A stretch of 64,000 bases of DNA from Larimichthys crocea (GCF_000972845.2 NW_020852928.1:1-64000); one strand, 5' to 3'; shown: positions 26,388 through 40,184, counted from the stretch's first letter. The notes: generated by a model from the sequence alone, not told the origin. Made by a program: numbers and translations.

Positions 26388-27381
26388 CATAGACATATAT
26401 ACATAGACGCCGCATTGAGCGCTGAATCGTACGTAAACGGCGCCGCCATATTGGTTCGGGCAGATCTGCCCGTAAACTAATACAAGGAAATGGACTGAAC
26501 TTCATAAAGCGCCTTTCTACAAAGTTCTTTAAGTTAATGTCTCTTATACAGCCATTCACACACACACTAATATATCTGGGAAACAAACAGGCACCAAAAA
26601 CAACGTATGTAACTTTTAAAGTGATGATTATAAATGTTTACTCCTTATGTAAGCACCAAACCAACGTATGTATTTTTCTAATGCTGAGTGTTTACAGCTA
26701 CTAATGTGTGTACACTGTTACTGTGATGATAAATATTGAAATATTTATATTTAACATTTAATCTGTGTCTATAATAACCAGATCCTAAAATGAGATGTGG
26801 ACATGAGGGTTCTGAATAAAGAGCACTAACGTTTACATACATACACACATACACACGCACACACACTATATACATACACGCACACACACATATATATATG
26901 CGTGTGTGTGTGTGTATGTATGTACACGTTAGTGCTCTTTATCAGAAAACCCTCAGTCACATCTACATTTCAGGATCTGGTTATATAGACACAGATTAAA
27001 TGAATAAATATAAATATTTCAATATTTATCATCACAGTAACAGTGTACACACATTAGTAGCTGTAAACACTCAGCATTAGAAAAATACATACGTTGGTTT
27101 GGTGCTTACATAAGGAGTAAACATTTATAATCATCACTTTAAAAGTTACATACGTTGTTTTTGGTGCCTGTTTGTTTCCCAGATATATTAGTGTGTGTGT
27201 GAATGGCTGTATAAGAGACATTAACTTAAAGAACTTTGTAGAAAGGCGCTTTATGAAGTTCAGTCCATTTCCTTGTATTAGTTTACCGGCAGATCTGCCC
27301 GATCCAATATGGCGGCGCCGTTTACGTATCGCGACCAACGACCAACCCGCTCAATGCGGCGTCTCTGTATATATGTCTATG
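26388..27381. mobile_element. 994-bp foldback/MITE-type DNA transposon
   Basis: Two arms of about 480 bp are near-complete inverted repeats (left 26,388 to about 26,880, right about 26,900-27,381). They meet at a CA/TA/GT simple repeat. The termini are CATAGACATATATAC at the left and GTATATATGTCTATG at the right. An exact 8-bp target-site duplication, CTCTTGAC, flanks it (26,380-26,387 and 27,382-27,389). No transposase is encoded; the similar ORFs on opposite strands only reflect the inverted arms. An 8-bp duplication with CA...TG ends fits the hAT or P superfamilies (inference). Each arm carries GCCGCCATATTG, a YY1-type site. Confidence 0.92.
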
Positions 27382-27389
27382 CTCTTGAC

Positions 27390-28189
27390 AGTCTGCAGAC
27401 ATGGCTGCGCTCAGTCACCATACAGCAGCACACGGTACACCGTGTGGACTCTTTTTAGCCGCCTGTGTCTTAATGACCGATTTCTGGAGCTGGTTGCACA
27501 AAGACGTCTTAGACTCCTGTATAGTTTGGACATTTTCAAAACAAAAGCATGTGAAAACAGCCCACAGATAATGTACAGCCAGCCGGTGATTTATGTCAGA
27601 ATCACCGTGCTGTGGTTCATTTCACAACAAACACCAGCTGGCTGGTACATTATCCTGATTATTGCACAGATACTGAATAATTTGACACAAGATACTGATT
27701 AAAAAGTGATTTTATTGATTTGAAAATTATTTTATTGCTTCCGGCATGGTCCTCCAGAGTCTATGTTTAGGACTGTCCATATTAGCAGCCTCTTATACAG
27801 AAATGACAGACCACAGGAAGCTGCAATTGACCAATCAGAACAAAGTATTCAACAAAGCTTTGTCTAAACACAAATAGTTCATTTTAGCTGCAGCCAAGCA
27901 GCAAACAGAAGACAGTGTTTACTGTTCTACAGTGAGAAATGACATATTATATCCAGCCATACCTTAGAAATACTTCTCTAGTCTGACTTATTAATGTTTT
28001 AGCAAAAAGGTCTTTGTAAGGCACAAGTTTTTATAAGACCCTTTAAATGAAAAATTTTAAAGGTCTGCAGATCACTAAAGTGATTACAATTCATTCTGAC
28101 AGGGACATGAACACGTACAAAGATTCTTAGCAATTCATCTGATAGTTCAGAATATATAGCAAATTAAATGTCCATGTCATGTGGAGCTA
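27390..28189. other. Intergenic, no gene recognised
   Basis: An open frame runs out of the foldback element to about 27,700 but has no recognisable motif. An imperfect inverted repeat lies at 27,570-27,588 and 27,632-27,651 (TGTACAGCCAGCCGGTG against its near complement). The rest is AT-rich. Confidence 0.55.
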
Positions 28190-28195
28190 TTTATT
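28190..28195 (-). terminator. DEGS1: Candidate DEGS1 polyadenylation signal
   Basis: AATAAA on the minus strand lies about 230 bp downstream of the stop codon. It is the first canonical hexamer I found downstream; use is inferred, not shown. Confidence 0.5.
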
Positions 28196-28421
28196 TGAAC
28201 TTTCTTTGTGCAACCAGTACTGTGTGCGGCCTGTAATCACACTAACAACCTGGTTAACAAATAACTGAAACTATGTTGTGTTGTGGAGGAAAAGCACACT
28301 CATGTACACGATGGCCACCCTTATTTGAAACGCAGAATGTATTAATATGCAGAAGCCGTTAAGGTGGGAGGACGGTGAGCTGGGCTGCTGTCACGCTGTT
28401 CCTAAGAAGCTCCAGGTGAGG

Positions 28422-31400
28422 TTACTCCTGTTTGACATCTCCCTTCAGCCTTCTCTTGACTCGAGAGTACGGGCTCAGTGTGTCATCCATGATGAAGTCG
28501 TACAGGACCCTCAGCCATGACGTGTACTGAGGCAGATCGTCGTAATACTCTGCTGCTATTTTCTTCACCTGGACACCAATGACAAACAAAGTGCTGCCTT
28601 TAGATGACATTACATTTCACACAGCTCTTTACAGTTCACACAGTTTATGAAACACACCAGTCAAATCTAAAGTTTCACTTTCATTTTCACAGTGAATGAG
28701 CGGAGGTGCTAGTGACACGGCTCTGACAGATCCTGTAGAGCCTGTCGATGTCTTCTAGATCTCAAACTCATTCTGTACTGACAGTGTGAACCTAGAGTGG
28801 CAGTTTTATGACCCTTCCCTTCAGCAGTGATCTCTTTCAGTAGAATGTGTTGTGTTAATATCAAAAGTGAAATCTTATGAGTCTATCATTTCTGAATTAT
28901 TTCATTCAAGTGTATTGAAAAATACACACAGTGATCAGTTGGTCCACTTAAAATGAATTGCTGGTATAAGAAGTGGCTGAGGCTTTAAATAAAGCAGCAT
29001 CACACAAATACTGGAAATTTGAATTTGAGTGTTTTAATCTGGCCTCGAGTTAGTCGTTAATGAACTACAGGATCTGACTTTTACAGCCTACTCTGGATAC
29101 GGCTTATAAAGCTCGTCCTTCAGTATATTGCTGCTGTTTTATAACGCGTCTTATCTTTACTGCTGTAGATGAGTTTATTTTTCTGCTCTCATTATGTGAT
29201 TGTCACTAAAGCCTTTTTTGGCCACCATCTATCCGTGGGCCCTGTGCTGCTGTTTGTATTTTTGGGATACATGTTAAACTGCATTCTGCTGTGGCTGCAC
29301 TTACACTACATCAGATCTAATGTGTCCTTTCCTCAAGTAACAGATTAGAAGAACCAAGTATTGTTCACAAACTTCAATTTGAGAGTCATGTTAAAAAGGA
29401 CCCACTTGTGAACTTAAGCCCTCATTATGTACATAACAAATGGTACACCCAATTTTATTAGACCCACTCTCACGGTACTAATTAGAGTTATCTCTGTATC
29501 AAACACATCGTGGTTATGTCAACAGCTCCCTTTGTCTTACGATGATTGGCTCAACAAACAAAAATCTCTGTGAACATTCCAGAAGAGATCAGGGTAAGTG
29601 AGATCTTTAAAACACCATTCTCTCAGAAGAACGTGGGTGCACATCATGTGTTTGCCAGAGGATTTAGTTCAGCTTTGGCCTAAACAGATCTGTCTCCACC
29701 CAAACGATTTCTTCCCTTCTAACCTGACTGAAAACATGGTGCAGCGTGCTCGCATTGAAAAGAACCTGGATCTAACGATGATCAGCCAGATGTACTAACC
29801 ATGGGCAGCCTGCGTCCTGGGATGCTGGGGAAGTCGTGGTGCTCATTGTGGTAGCCCACGTTGAAGGTGAGCAGGTTGAGGGAGCCATAGTAAGAGTAGG
29901 TCTCATGGCCCTTGAGGAACATGTAGTGCTCAGCTATGAAGTGACCAGAGATGGGGTGCAAGCCCATCCCCAGCAGGGAGCCGGCCATCATGTAGAACAC
30001 TGGCTTGGCCCCCCACAGCCAGTAGAGTAGGACATTGAAGGTGAGCTGGACGGAGATGTTGACCACCTCCAGCTGACTGACGGGTTTGGGGTTGATGCAC
30101 AGGGGCCTGAAGGCATAGAACAGCGGCTGCAGAATAATCCACATGAACTTGCGGATGCGAGTGCAAAAGAACCAGCCCTCAAAGTCAGTGGGAATGTCTA
30201 CATCTATGCCATCTCCTCCCAGGTAGCGGTGATGGTCCAGGTGGTAGCGTTTGAAGGACGCAGAGTAGGGCAGGCCGATGGGCAGGTTGGCAAACATGGC
30301 AAAGTAGCGGTTCCACATGGCCCTGTTGTTTCCAAAGGCAGTGTTGTGGGAGACCTCATGAATGGCAAGGGTCATTGAGTGGTTGATACAGCTGCCAAAG
30401 GCATAAGTCCAAAACAAAACCCATTTCCAGTCCAAGTCTTTGACCAGGTAGAAAGCTATAAACTGTATAACCACCATCATGCACACAACCCACTTCAGCC
30501 TCGGGTCAGGACCCATCAAAGACTTGATTTCTGGGTATTTGGCTGTGGAAAAAAACAAAACAAAGAGACTCAGTGAAGATTCATACAACAGACAATAGTG
30601 ATGTGCTAGCTAACCCTGATTGGTTCTTTAGTTCAGACTAGGTGCAGTTTAACAAAAACCTAGAACTAAATAGAAATGGGCTAAATAAGCTATGGAGTTC
30701 ATTTGTTTCCCTTTTGGCCGTTTTATTTTGACGGACTTCCTGTGTCTGTCAGAAATAGAACAGCGGTGTATTCTCTGTGGAGCAAAGTGGAGCCCTGGTT
30801 CTGAAACGGACTGCGGCTGGCCTGGTGGGGTTTGAACCATTGACTAGAAAGGCAGTGATCAGCTCTGGTGTCCACATCGCATCTGTGCTTGGTAGAATTT
30901 AGCCATCACAGACCCTTCAGTTAAATGTTAGGGTTAGGTAATGTACAGTAATTTATATTATAAAGAGTATGGTCTAGACCTGCTCTGCATGAAAAGTGTC
31001 ATGAGATAACTTTGTTATTAGGGATGCACCGGCTGAACACGGCATCGGCCGTAATATCAGCAAATAAAGATGACCGATGGCAGTGGCCATGGTTATATGT
31101 TAATTTACATGTCACACAAACGCTGTGCTGAGGAGAAACCATTTTTCCCTTTTTTTTTGGAAGCTCTGAAAACCCACTGCACACGTCTCTGGCACATCGC
31201 GTATGCACCGGGGTTTGAAGTTGCATCCTGCGCGCAACTTCAAACCCCACCTGGAGCAATTTAGAAGCGTTTAGCCCGCCAGACTTTGTTTAATTGCTCA
31301 GATTTGGCCATTTTCACAGTGTATGTTCTTCTAAACATGCTTGTTATGATATGGCACTATATAAATAAAAGTGATAATAAATAAAAGAGAACGAAACAGA

Positions 31401-34400
31401 AAGAAAGTCACCGGAGAACAGCTTTTTACTTTAAAACCTGTTATCTAACATTCTAAAGAGTCGTGAATCTTCTTGTTGCTGTGTGAAAAAGGAGGAAATG
31501 TTATATTTGTTATTGTGCCAGTTCAAAACATGGAATACATCGTCAAATATACAGATTTGGAAAATTTGTATATATTTTGCATTTTGTCAGACTTTGTTGA
31601 CTTTTGTCCCTCACCTCTCCTCACCTGCAGCGGAGGAACCTGGGCTGTAAATCCGTTTATCAAATCTTTGTTATCTTAACCACTGACTGAAGAACAGGAA
31701 ACATGGAAGGGACTTTCAGGTCAGGACTTTGAGCAGTAATTCACGAGATAAGTGGTAGTTATTACTAGCTCAGCATGTAGCTTGTCCCTGCATCATGATG
31801 GCAAGACACCAAACCCCCTTTAAAGCCAAGCAGATTTCTCTGTATAAATGGCAATCCGGAGGTTATAGTTTTTAAGTTTCAATGTGACAGTTAACAACAT
31901 AACCAGAGGCTAAAGGCACTGGTTGGTTCAGGGTCAGCCTTCACTCTTCAAAGCAAAATCCTGTCAATCATCTCAGCAGGAACAGCTAACGTAGTGGATC
32001 TTATCCCAGTTTTAAGACGCTGCTGTTATCACATTTTGTTCTCATAAAGAAACCAACCTGTGAGCTGGTGTGTTTGTTTAATGACACGTGTTTCTGTGGA
32101 AGCAGAACAACTGACGTCACACATCTCTGGTGTTGTAATGGGGGGCAGACTGCAAAGCAACTTCAATGGACATTGTAAAGGTCTCCTCCTGTTTCTAAAA
32201 CTTTTTTTTAAACTGTCTCTTATTAAAAAAATAATTTTAAAATGACTTCACTCCACTTTTAGAAGTTTATATTTCAGCAGTATTTGGAGTGGTCGTGTTC
32301 TCTGTTGTATTGTAATGTCGATCATAAACTAAGCTTAACTGCTCAAACCTGTACTCACCCACAAGACTAAACACGAGGAGACAAGAGCAGCTATAATGTG
32401 ATGAAAAATAATGCTACAACATCGCGTGTCCACGATAAAAACTCAAGTGACAAAAGGATTGATCTGCTCAGACATTTCGGGAAGGGTCCAGGCAGCACGC
32501 CTGCATTCTGTCTGATGACAGCTGGGAGCTTACAGCAGAGGGACAAGTCTGAGCACACACACCACACCAGGCCTCTCTTTACACACCTGTGGGTTCCTGT
32601 TTCTCCTGAGTAATGTTGACATGTGGATATCTTCCTGTTAGGGTATGTCTCAGTTACAGATGCTTTAAACTTTGATTCAGAATTGAAAACAATACCCAAC
32701 AGCTCTTTTGATACCACAGTGAAGAAAAGCATCCTAGACACAAGACTTTTATTTCCTTTCTTAAATGCTACAAAACAAAATGTAAATGTTGAGAAAAGAT
32801 CTGTACATACTGATGGTATAAAGAATACCACAGGTTTCCGAAGTGTCGTTTTGCTCTTGCTGCCGCCATGTTGGCTTTACTGCCTCTTTCACCTCCCTAA
32901 TTTAAATATCGGCAAATATGTGGGTCATCAGCAGACCTGAGGTGGGCTGAATGATGCCCAAGTGCTCAGACGAGTTAATCCTGCATAACTTCAAGCCTTA
33001 ATATCATTTGAACAGATGAGTTGTATATAAATTCACCCTCAGGACAGTTATAGAGCTATAGAGACCAAAACTGTACCAGGCTGTAATCGTGTTTATTTCT
33101 GCTGGGAAGTTGACATTTTAACTTGGAGGTTGAAATGTGGACATTTGAGGAATTACAGCTTTAAGACTTCTCCATTGGCTTCACTACACAGCCACAGAGG
33201 TTGTAGCTTGGCCTGAACACATACTAAGAACCAGGTGCAGTGTTACAGAATGACCAAAAAATAGATTTTTCTTCATAGCAGCAGGTGAGCTGTGTGTAGA
33301 GAAAACCTGATGCTGATAATGTTGTCAGTCAAAAACTCCTGTGCTTGTAAAAATAAACACTGTGTTGTGTGTTAGTTGTGTAAGACAAGATCGCTCTCTC
33401 AGGTCGTGGAGAGTGAGGTGGAGGTTGTCCACTAGTAAATCAATCACAGATGTGTATTAACAGAGATCACATCATTTTAAACATGTAAACGTATCAAAGT
33501 ATGGATACTTTACAAAACTCTTTCACAAAGACCTTCAATTCAGTGTATGAACAAGTTAAGACAAGAGTGAGAGTGTGAGCGAGCAGCTGGTGCTGTGAAG
33601 GTTCATGCTCAGCAGCAGAGTGTCCCGACACTGCTGCAGTCACTATGGACTAACATGAATAATTCAACCCAGGAGACAGCTCTGCTGTCAATGAGTATCT
33701 TTATCCATGGATCTGGTTTCACTCAACACAATGCTGCTACTTTGTGTTGACCAATTAGCCTAAGTGTGTTAGCAGTGAAAAGATGTGAAAACCTGTACAG
33801 AACAAGTATACATCCTCACTCATGTGAAGCAAACACCCGGGGCGAGCAGGCTTTGGCGGACCACCTGATTTTCATGAAGGCCACTTTGACACAAAGGAGG
33901 CCTTTTGTGTCCGTCACAATCAAAAGGAGCAGTGCATGCTGGGCCACTCTTTATGTACAGTGACGTGAATCATCCGTCACAGAGGCTGCAGTGAGATCAT
34001 CATTGTCTCCGTTCAATCCTCCTGTTATTTTTACTTCTTCTTTGGTACTGTTGGCATGACAACAACAGCTTACAGTAGACATGCCAAGGTTTGTAAGGAT
34101 GGCAAAGATATTAGTGCAGCCTAGGGCTGTCAAGAGTATCAACATGTTTAAAACACATTGGATCATCATCTGAAGTACTAACGTTAATAAACACATCTAC
34201 AATCAGGAGGAGGACATGGACAACCTCCGCCTCGCACTCCTACTCCCATGCAGTCTACTCATCACAGAGAGACGTCACCTATTATAACCTTGAAGACATG
34301 AACAGTGTTCATTTTACACTTTGTTGGCGTTGTGTGTGTGTTTGCAGAAAAGATAAAGAAAATCTAGGTGAGCGGGTTAAAACTGTTTGTGAATAAACAG

Positions 34401-35177
34401 AGATGGTGACATTTGAAATGACCTTTTTAAAATATGTTAAACCCAGCAGCAGTGGCTCGTGTCAGACATGTCTCCGAGCTAAATCACAGTAAACTGAACA
34501 TATTTACCGACATGTAGTACGTGTGTATATGTGCGTGCTTACAGTTTTTATACTTCAAATATCTCTCGAAAGAAAAAAAAGCAGCTATGCCGGATATCGT
34601 GAACACATGACACCCAGCGTGACCGCCCGCTCTCGGCCTGGTGCTCACTGCGTGGACCGTTACTGCAGCTCCCCGGGCACGAGCTGGGCTCAGAGTTAGC
34701 GCAGTCATTTCAGGGAGTGGCGACATGACTGCTGCGGCTCTAACGTTAATATGTGGCAGTGAGCTAAGCAGCTACAACTGCGTGTACATTGCGTGTACAC
34801 TGTTCTATGGGTTTTAATAACGGTGGTGGGTGTATGTCACTAAAAAGGAGCGTAAACCACCCTGAACCCATCCGGTCCTGTTAGCAAACTCTCCGCAGAT
34901 ACCGGCCGCTTACAAAACCGTTAGCTTAGTTACGTTAGCAAACCGAGTCCGCTGCTATGGCGGCGGTAACGTTATGCACCATGACGCGTCTATGTGACGC
35001 TAGTAAGTTACTACAAACACCAATCAATCTCAGTTATATCTAACTTAATAATTCATAGGTTTATTTAACACTTTCTAACGCAGAAGCTAGCTCACCCAGG
35101 ATCTCTTTCCTCCTGTCGGCGTGCGGCTGGTCCGTGTACACCCATTCGAAGTCCTCCCGTGCCACCTGGTTCCCCAT
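28422..35177 (-). CDS. DEGS1: Sphingolipid delta4-desaturase, 3 coding exons
   Basis: The enzyme inserts the 4,5-trans double bond of dihydroceramide to make ceramide, in the endoplasmic reticulum membrane. Exons on the minus strand are 35,177-35,096, 30,542-29,800 and 28,568-28,422 (82 + 743 + 147 nt). They total 972 nt, or 323 residues plus stop, the same length as human DEGS1. The start [12 protein letters not shown] fits the family's N-terminus, with glycine 2 as a possible myristoylation site. All three histidine boxes of the di-iron centre are intact: HEVSH (89-93), HLDHH (128-132) and HNEHH (259-263). Several hydrophobic membrane segments lie between them. Splice sites are canonical: donors GTGAGC and GTTAGT, acceptors CACAG and TCCAG. 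The large middle exon is typical of the gene. The family's other member, DEGS2, is less likely given the close DEGS1-type sequence and the NVL/FBXO28 neighbourhood. Confidence 0.97.
31210..31248. repeat. Perfect 15-bp stem-loop in DEGS1 intron 1
   Basis: GGGGTTTGAAGTTGC (31,210-31,224) and its exact complement (31,234-31,248) flank a 9-nt GC-rich loop. It lies about 190 bp from a hAT-terminus-like GGGATGCACCGGCTG at 31,021, so it may belong to a degraded DNA transposon. Confidence 0.9.
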
Positions 35178-35420
35178 CTTCACGGTCACTGTGCTAAAGC
35201 ACTTCTCTTCCTCTCACTGGGTCGTTTAAAAACGAGAACCTTTGCTGCTGCTGCTGCTTCCCCTCCTCTCCTCTGCACTTCTCCTCTTCCCTTGCTGCTC
35301 GCACTGTGAACTGGGCTCAGCTGTGCTCAGCCTGCCCTGCAGCTCCTCCCACAGCGGGCATGTGCTGGCCGGCCCACGGAGTGAGTGTGACTGTGTTAAT
35401 CTATGGCTGGCTAATCTAAT
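35178..35420 (-). promoter_or_regulatory. DEGS1: DEGS1 5' UTR and promoter region (approximate)
   Basis: This is the sequence upstream of the ATG on the minus strand. It is CT-rich on the plus strand with GCTGCT repeats, then GC-rich near 35,340-35,385. No TATA box or clear start site is seen, so the limits are an estimate from position only. Confidence 0.4.
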
Positions 35421-35820
35421 ATCAAAGTCCTCCCAGAGAACAACAGTAATGGACGACGTTACATTACTCAGACACTGGATAGTAAAAGTAGTTCGTAGTA
35501 AAAAACAAAACAAAACATGTGGTCAAAGAAGTTCTAAAGACAAAAATAACAGGCAAATATTTCCGGAAGAAAAGTCTTCATCGAAGTTAAGAAAAGGTCT
35601 GTTCTTGTACTTTACAAAGTACTCTGGCATTAGGTTACTGGCATGTGTAGTTGTCAGTAACCAAATGTCAAAGTACTGCATAGTATGTGTGCAGGTCTTA
35701 ATCACCTCCAGCATCTCTACAGAGCGCTTCCATGTTACCGTAAAACATGAGATGAGATCATTTGCGCATTTGAAACAAAGTCAGCTGGCTCCAGCACAGT
35801 AACTAATCTTCATAATGTGA

Positions 35821-38800
35821 AACATACAGTTATAGTGAACGTGTATTTCTGTGAGCTCCCTACTATACGTTCTTAATTAAACTAAACAATGATCATAATG
35901 ACAGTATAATGACAATATTAGCAGTAATAAATTAATATACTGCAGGGCAGAGCACCACCTATTGTACGTTCAGATAAACACAGTGAATTCCCTGTCAGGA
36001 TGCTCAGGGTGGTGCTGGAGGAGACATTACTCAGTATTTGAAGGGATACCTGACACAGACTGCAGAGTGCTGTCACAGACAGGTTTACCCCCAAACAGGT
36101 AGGAAAGTTTACTTGTCACCAGTGAAAAAGCCAGTGAAATGTTCAGATTCAGATTATTATATGATATTTTCTGTAAATTACATTACATTCAAGTCTAAAA
36201 TATTTTTTCAAACTCTCATGGTGGAGAAATCCATCCATCCATCCATTTCCTGTTACCGCTTATCCTCATCAGGGTTACAGGAGGTTGGAGCCTATCCTAG
36301 ATAACTTAGGACTTAGTGTGTGTGTGTCAATGAAAGAGAATCAGTGTGAGATGTGAGATACAAGAGCCTGAGAATTTCCTCAGTTGCTTGCTCAACAAAG
36401 GAGTATTCAGATGAGGCCCAGAGGGATCTCATCAGGCCTAAGTGGTACAACTGGGAGAGTGTAATCAGGCCAACACAATTACTGTGGTAGAAAGTTGCTG
36501 TTATTCTCATTCATTAACCCTGTCCCTTTTGTATCCTTTAAGAAGAACCACAACATGGACTACAAATCAAAAACTAACTCAATAAGACTGTCAAAACTTT
36601 AACGGTCTGCCACATACCATGTCATAGTAAAATCCCTAGTTTGATTCCAGGTGGGGATCTTTGCTGCATCTCATTTCCATTATTGTTCCTGTTAAATTAA
36701 TAAATATCTGTTGATGAATAACAACATATGAAATGGCTGAATTATTAGAACCTGGAGCACAATGGTGAAACATTCATGTATATCTGCTACTTATTGAACT
36801 TTTGTTTGTTTTTTTTCTTAGAAAAACAAAGTTCTTATTATTTCTCTTTCATTTTGAAAAGGGAGCGTGCAGAATGAGATACATATTAAGTATTTGTATT
36901 CCACAGATATAAATTCACAGTATCAGCAAGGATAAGGAATATCAAACAAATACTAGTTGCAACTCTTCTTGAATTTTGCAATATTTTCTGGATAAATTAT
37001 GAATTATTTGATATAACTGACTGACTTTGATATGAGAAACATTTAGAAGAGAAAGAAGACATTTTTCATTCAGTGCATGTGACAGTTTGTGAGCAGCTGC
37101 AGACACGCCTCTCTGGCTGGAACATTTAGTAACACTGCTGTGCCTCAGCTTATCTAAGTGCAGGGCTGCTGCAGCTGGAGGATATGAAAACAATGGAACA
37201 CTTCCTGTTTTGTTCCATGAATCTGAGACAGCAAGAAAATGATTGAAAAGAATATGAATTGTGCGCCTTCTCTAATCCAACATCCAACATCTCTGTTTAC
37301 ATTCTGCTACGTGACCTGAACTTGGAATGTAGACAAAAAGGTTCCACCCTCTGCTGTCTGCATTCCACGTTTGCTCGTCACATTTTAAAGCTACACTAAT
37401 GATATTTTTACATAAACAAATAGTCCGACTTCAGGTTGTCACAATACCACAAATTTAAAGTCACCTCCACCTTATTTTAGTGTTTACTCACAAACTTTTT
37501 AAATAACTTTGGTAGAACATTGAACAATCATAAAACATCAAATCAAACATTTTTGAAGGACTCTCAACATTTTAGACATGGATCAAGGTTAATTATTATT
37601 TTTAGAATCATTTGTTTTAATACTGTATTTATTAACTTTGAAAAAAATGTCAATTTCTATTCTTGTATAAATATAAATTCAAGTAGTTTAATGACACATG
37701 TGTATTTATGTCAACTTTCAAGACCTTGACTTTTCCCCCCCTCAAATTCACAAACTTTTAAGGATTTCTGTGGAGGCTGTGTGAAACCATGAGTCGTATT
37801 TGATGCCAAACAAGATGGTGAAAAAGGTGAATGCAGCATTGAGCTCAGAGCGCCTCCGTGAGCTCCTGGCACAACTGCACACTGTTAGTCTGGTGTTGGT
37901 CTGGAGTGCCCCGTCACACTGTGCATAAGCAATACAAATGGACCCATAGTGGGTGAGAATAAGACAAGATTGGGTGTATTCAGGGTGGTATGGCTGTAAG
38001 AATGCAGAACACTACCTCTAAAACAGAGCTTGTGCTGAGTGTAAACATACAGAGATATGTGGATAAGTTAAGTTGAACTTTAATAGGTTTGATTTGTACA
38101 TTTGTAACAGTAATGTGTGCAACAAAACCGTACAGTCAGCCCCAAGTTGGCCAACTCAAAAGATAGTTTTCTTGGTATACATACATGAAATAATTCACAA
38201 TCTACAACTTTAAGTACATGAAGATTACAGTAAATTTCTCTAAACTGAGACGCAGTCTCAAATTAAGCCACTAGATTACATCTTGAGTTTTTCTGCCCAG
38301 TGTCATAATACACGCTAGTGTTCACAAAGACGTGAACTGCATTTTCCAAAGTTTCTTTACCAAATGTTCATGCCATGAGTGGTTCAGGTCATCCAAAACA
38401 ACAGAAAAGTTTCAAACGAACAAAACAAAAAAGTGCTGCCACAATATGGGCTCACAGCTAACCTAGCCTAACAAGGCGAGAGATGAGTTTGTACAGGAGG
38501 GGGAAGAGTACCGCTGCACGTGGAGGAGCTGAGACAACCATTTTCAACAACTGCTGGAGAAACTGTCACAGCAAACCAGAACAGTTCTGGTGCATGGACG
38601 ATAAACTTCCATTTTAAAGTTGATGTTTGAACACTGAAAAAAAACATGGCAGCGTATTATCTTACTTCCCTCTGGTGCCATCTGTCCATGCAGCTAGGCC
38701 AAAGTCAATTCACTTGATTTGAAGTGGAGGCAGAAGTCTCAGAGAATCCTCTCTGAACGAGAACAAAACTATTTGCATGGCACAAGAGATGAAGTGAGAC

Positions 38801-39857
38801 AATGTGTGATTTACGTGGGCAGACCACTGAATGTTATAACATACAGGTCACGTTTTATATCAGATCACCCCTACGTTGACCATACAAGTGAGTTTCTCCA
38901 TTTCTACCCATTTAAAACTAATAGCCACCAAATGTCTGAGAAAGCAGGCGTGTGTTGGAGCAGTCTGATATCATGTCAACACTTTACATGATGATCTTGC
39001 TCTCTGTCTCTAGAAAACTTCAAACCACAGCTGACAGTACTCTTGTCTGTCCATGGAAATAGACCAAACTGAAAGCTCTGTCCTCGAGTTTATTTTATGA
39101 AACTGGAAACAGACACTCGTGTAGTGTTCCTGTAGTAAATAGGCTGTAATATGTAGAAACACTGTATGATCCACAGTTTTAACATTGCAGAGAAGTTACA
39201 TTGTCTGTTTGTCCTCCCTAACGTAGTACATACGCTAACTTATCAAGTAAGCATTCACAGCCGGTGCTTTCAGGAACACCAGAGCTTAAAAAGGTACACA
39301 CACACACACACTTATCACTGCTGCATTTCTAAGAATCAGAGAACAATGATATCTGTCAGTGGTTGCTGAGGCACAGTGGAAAGAAAAGTCTGTGTAGCTC
39401 CACACTGCATCCTCTCCCAGGCAGGGAAGGCAAGAGTCAGCAGGTGATGTCTGACTAACACTCCCTGAACACTGCTGCCTTGTTTTTAATGGTGATTCAA
39501 GAACTGATTAGACTGAACTGACCTGAGCAGCAATTTTGGATAGACCAACCAGGCTTCTGGCAAGGAATATAAATTACTTATTACTTTGTAGATCATTTTA
39601 TTGCACTTGGCCGAAGTTAGGAAGAAGCTACTGTGAATGAAATGAACGCTTGTGGATTCTGGCCTGTGTGGAAAGTGGAGATCTCTGGAAGGAGATCGCT
39701 GATTACTGATAACATGCTGTAATTTAAGGCCTGTCATGACGCATGTTTTTCTGAAATAAAATCTCTGAGTAGATCTGATTTCACAAACAGGAACTGCATC
39801 AACATGACTTCTATTATCCTAATCGACTGACATACGAGCCTCTTAGAAAAGTGTGGA
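35821..39857. other. Intergenic and FBXO28 3' flank, no other gene seen
   Basis: Apart from the remnant at 36,225 the stretch is AT-rich and has no recognisable exon on either strand. The part closest to 40,184 presumably includes the FBXO28 3' UTR. Candidate minus-strand AATAAA hexamers occur near 39,597 and 39,082, but I cannot choose between them. Confidence 0.55.
36225..36305 (+). mobile_element. CCAT-repeat teleost retroelement remnant
   Basis: (ATCC)n followed by ATTTCCTGTTACCGCTTATC and then CAGGAGGTTGGAGCCTATCC. This is a widespread fish repeat pattern. Only about 80 bp is preserved. Confidence 0.55.
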
Positions 39858-40184
39858 CATTAAAAAGCTGTACAGCCATTTTAATGTAACCCTCAATAAA
39901 TAGTCTTCATGGCTGCAAATGGCCGACCACCTGCCTATATTCTGATTTAGTTAAGTGGCTCAGAAGCTTTGTAAGGAGAAGTCTGGTGATGTTATTTTTC
40001 TTCTTGTCGACGTACAGAGTAGATAGAGAACACTGGTAAAGCAAAGCATACAGGGATACTCTTGACTCATCTCAGACAGTACAGGTGATGAGTAATGTGG
40101 GGAGGGAGGGGGGAGATAAGGTGTGATCAGTCGGATCAGAGACCAAAAAAAACAAAACTTCAACTATATGACACACTGAGTCTC

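Noticed and set aside
27172..27702. 176-codon ORF with a near twin at 26,269-26,586 on the other strand
   Set aside because: The shared 60 residues are simply the inverted arms of the foldback element, and the rest has no motif.
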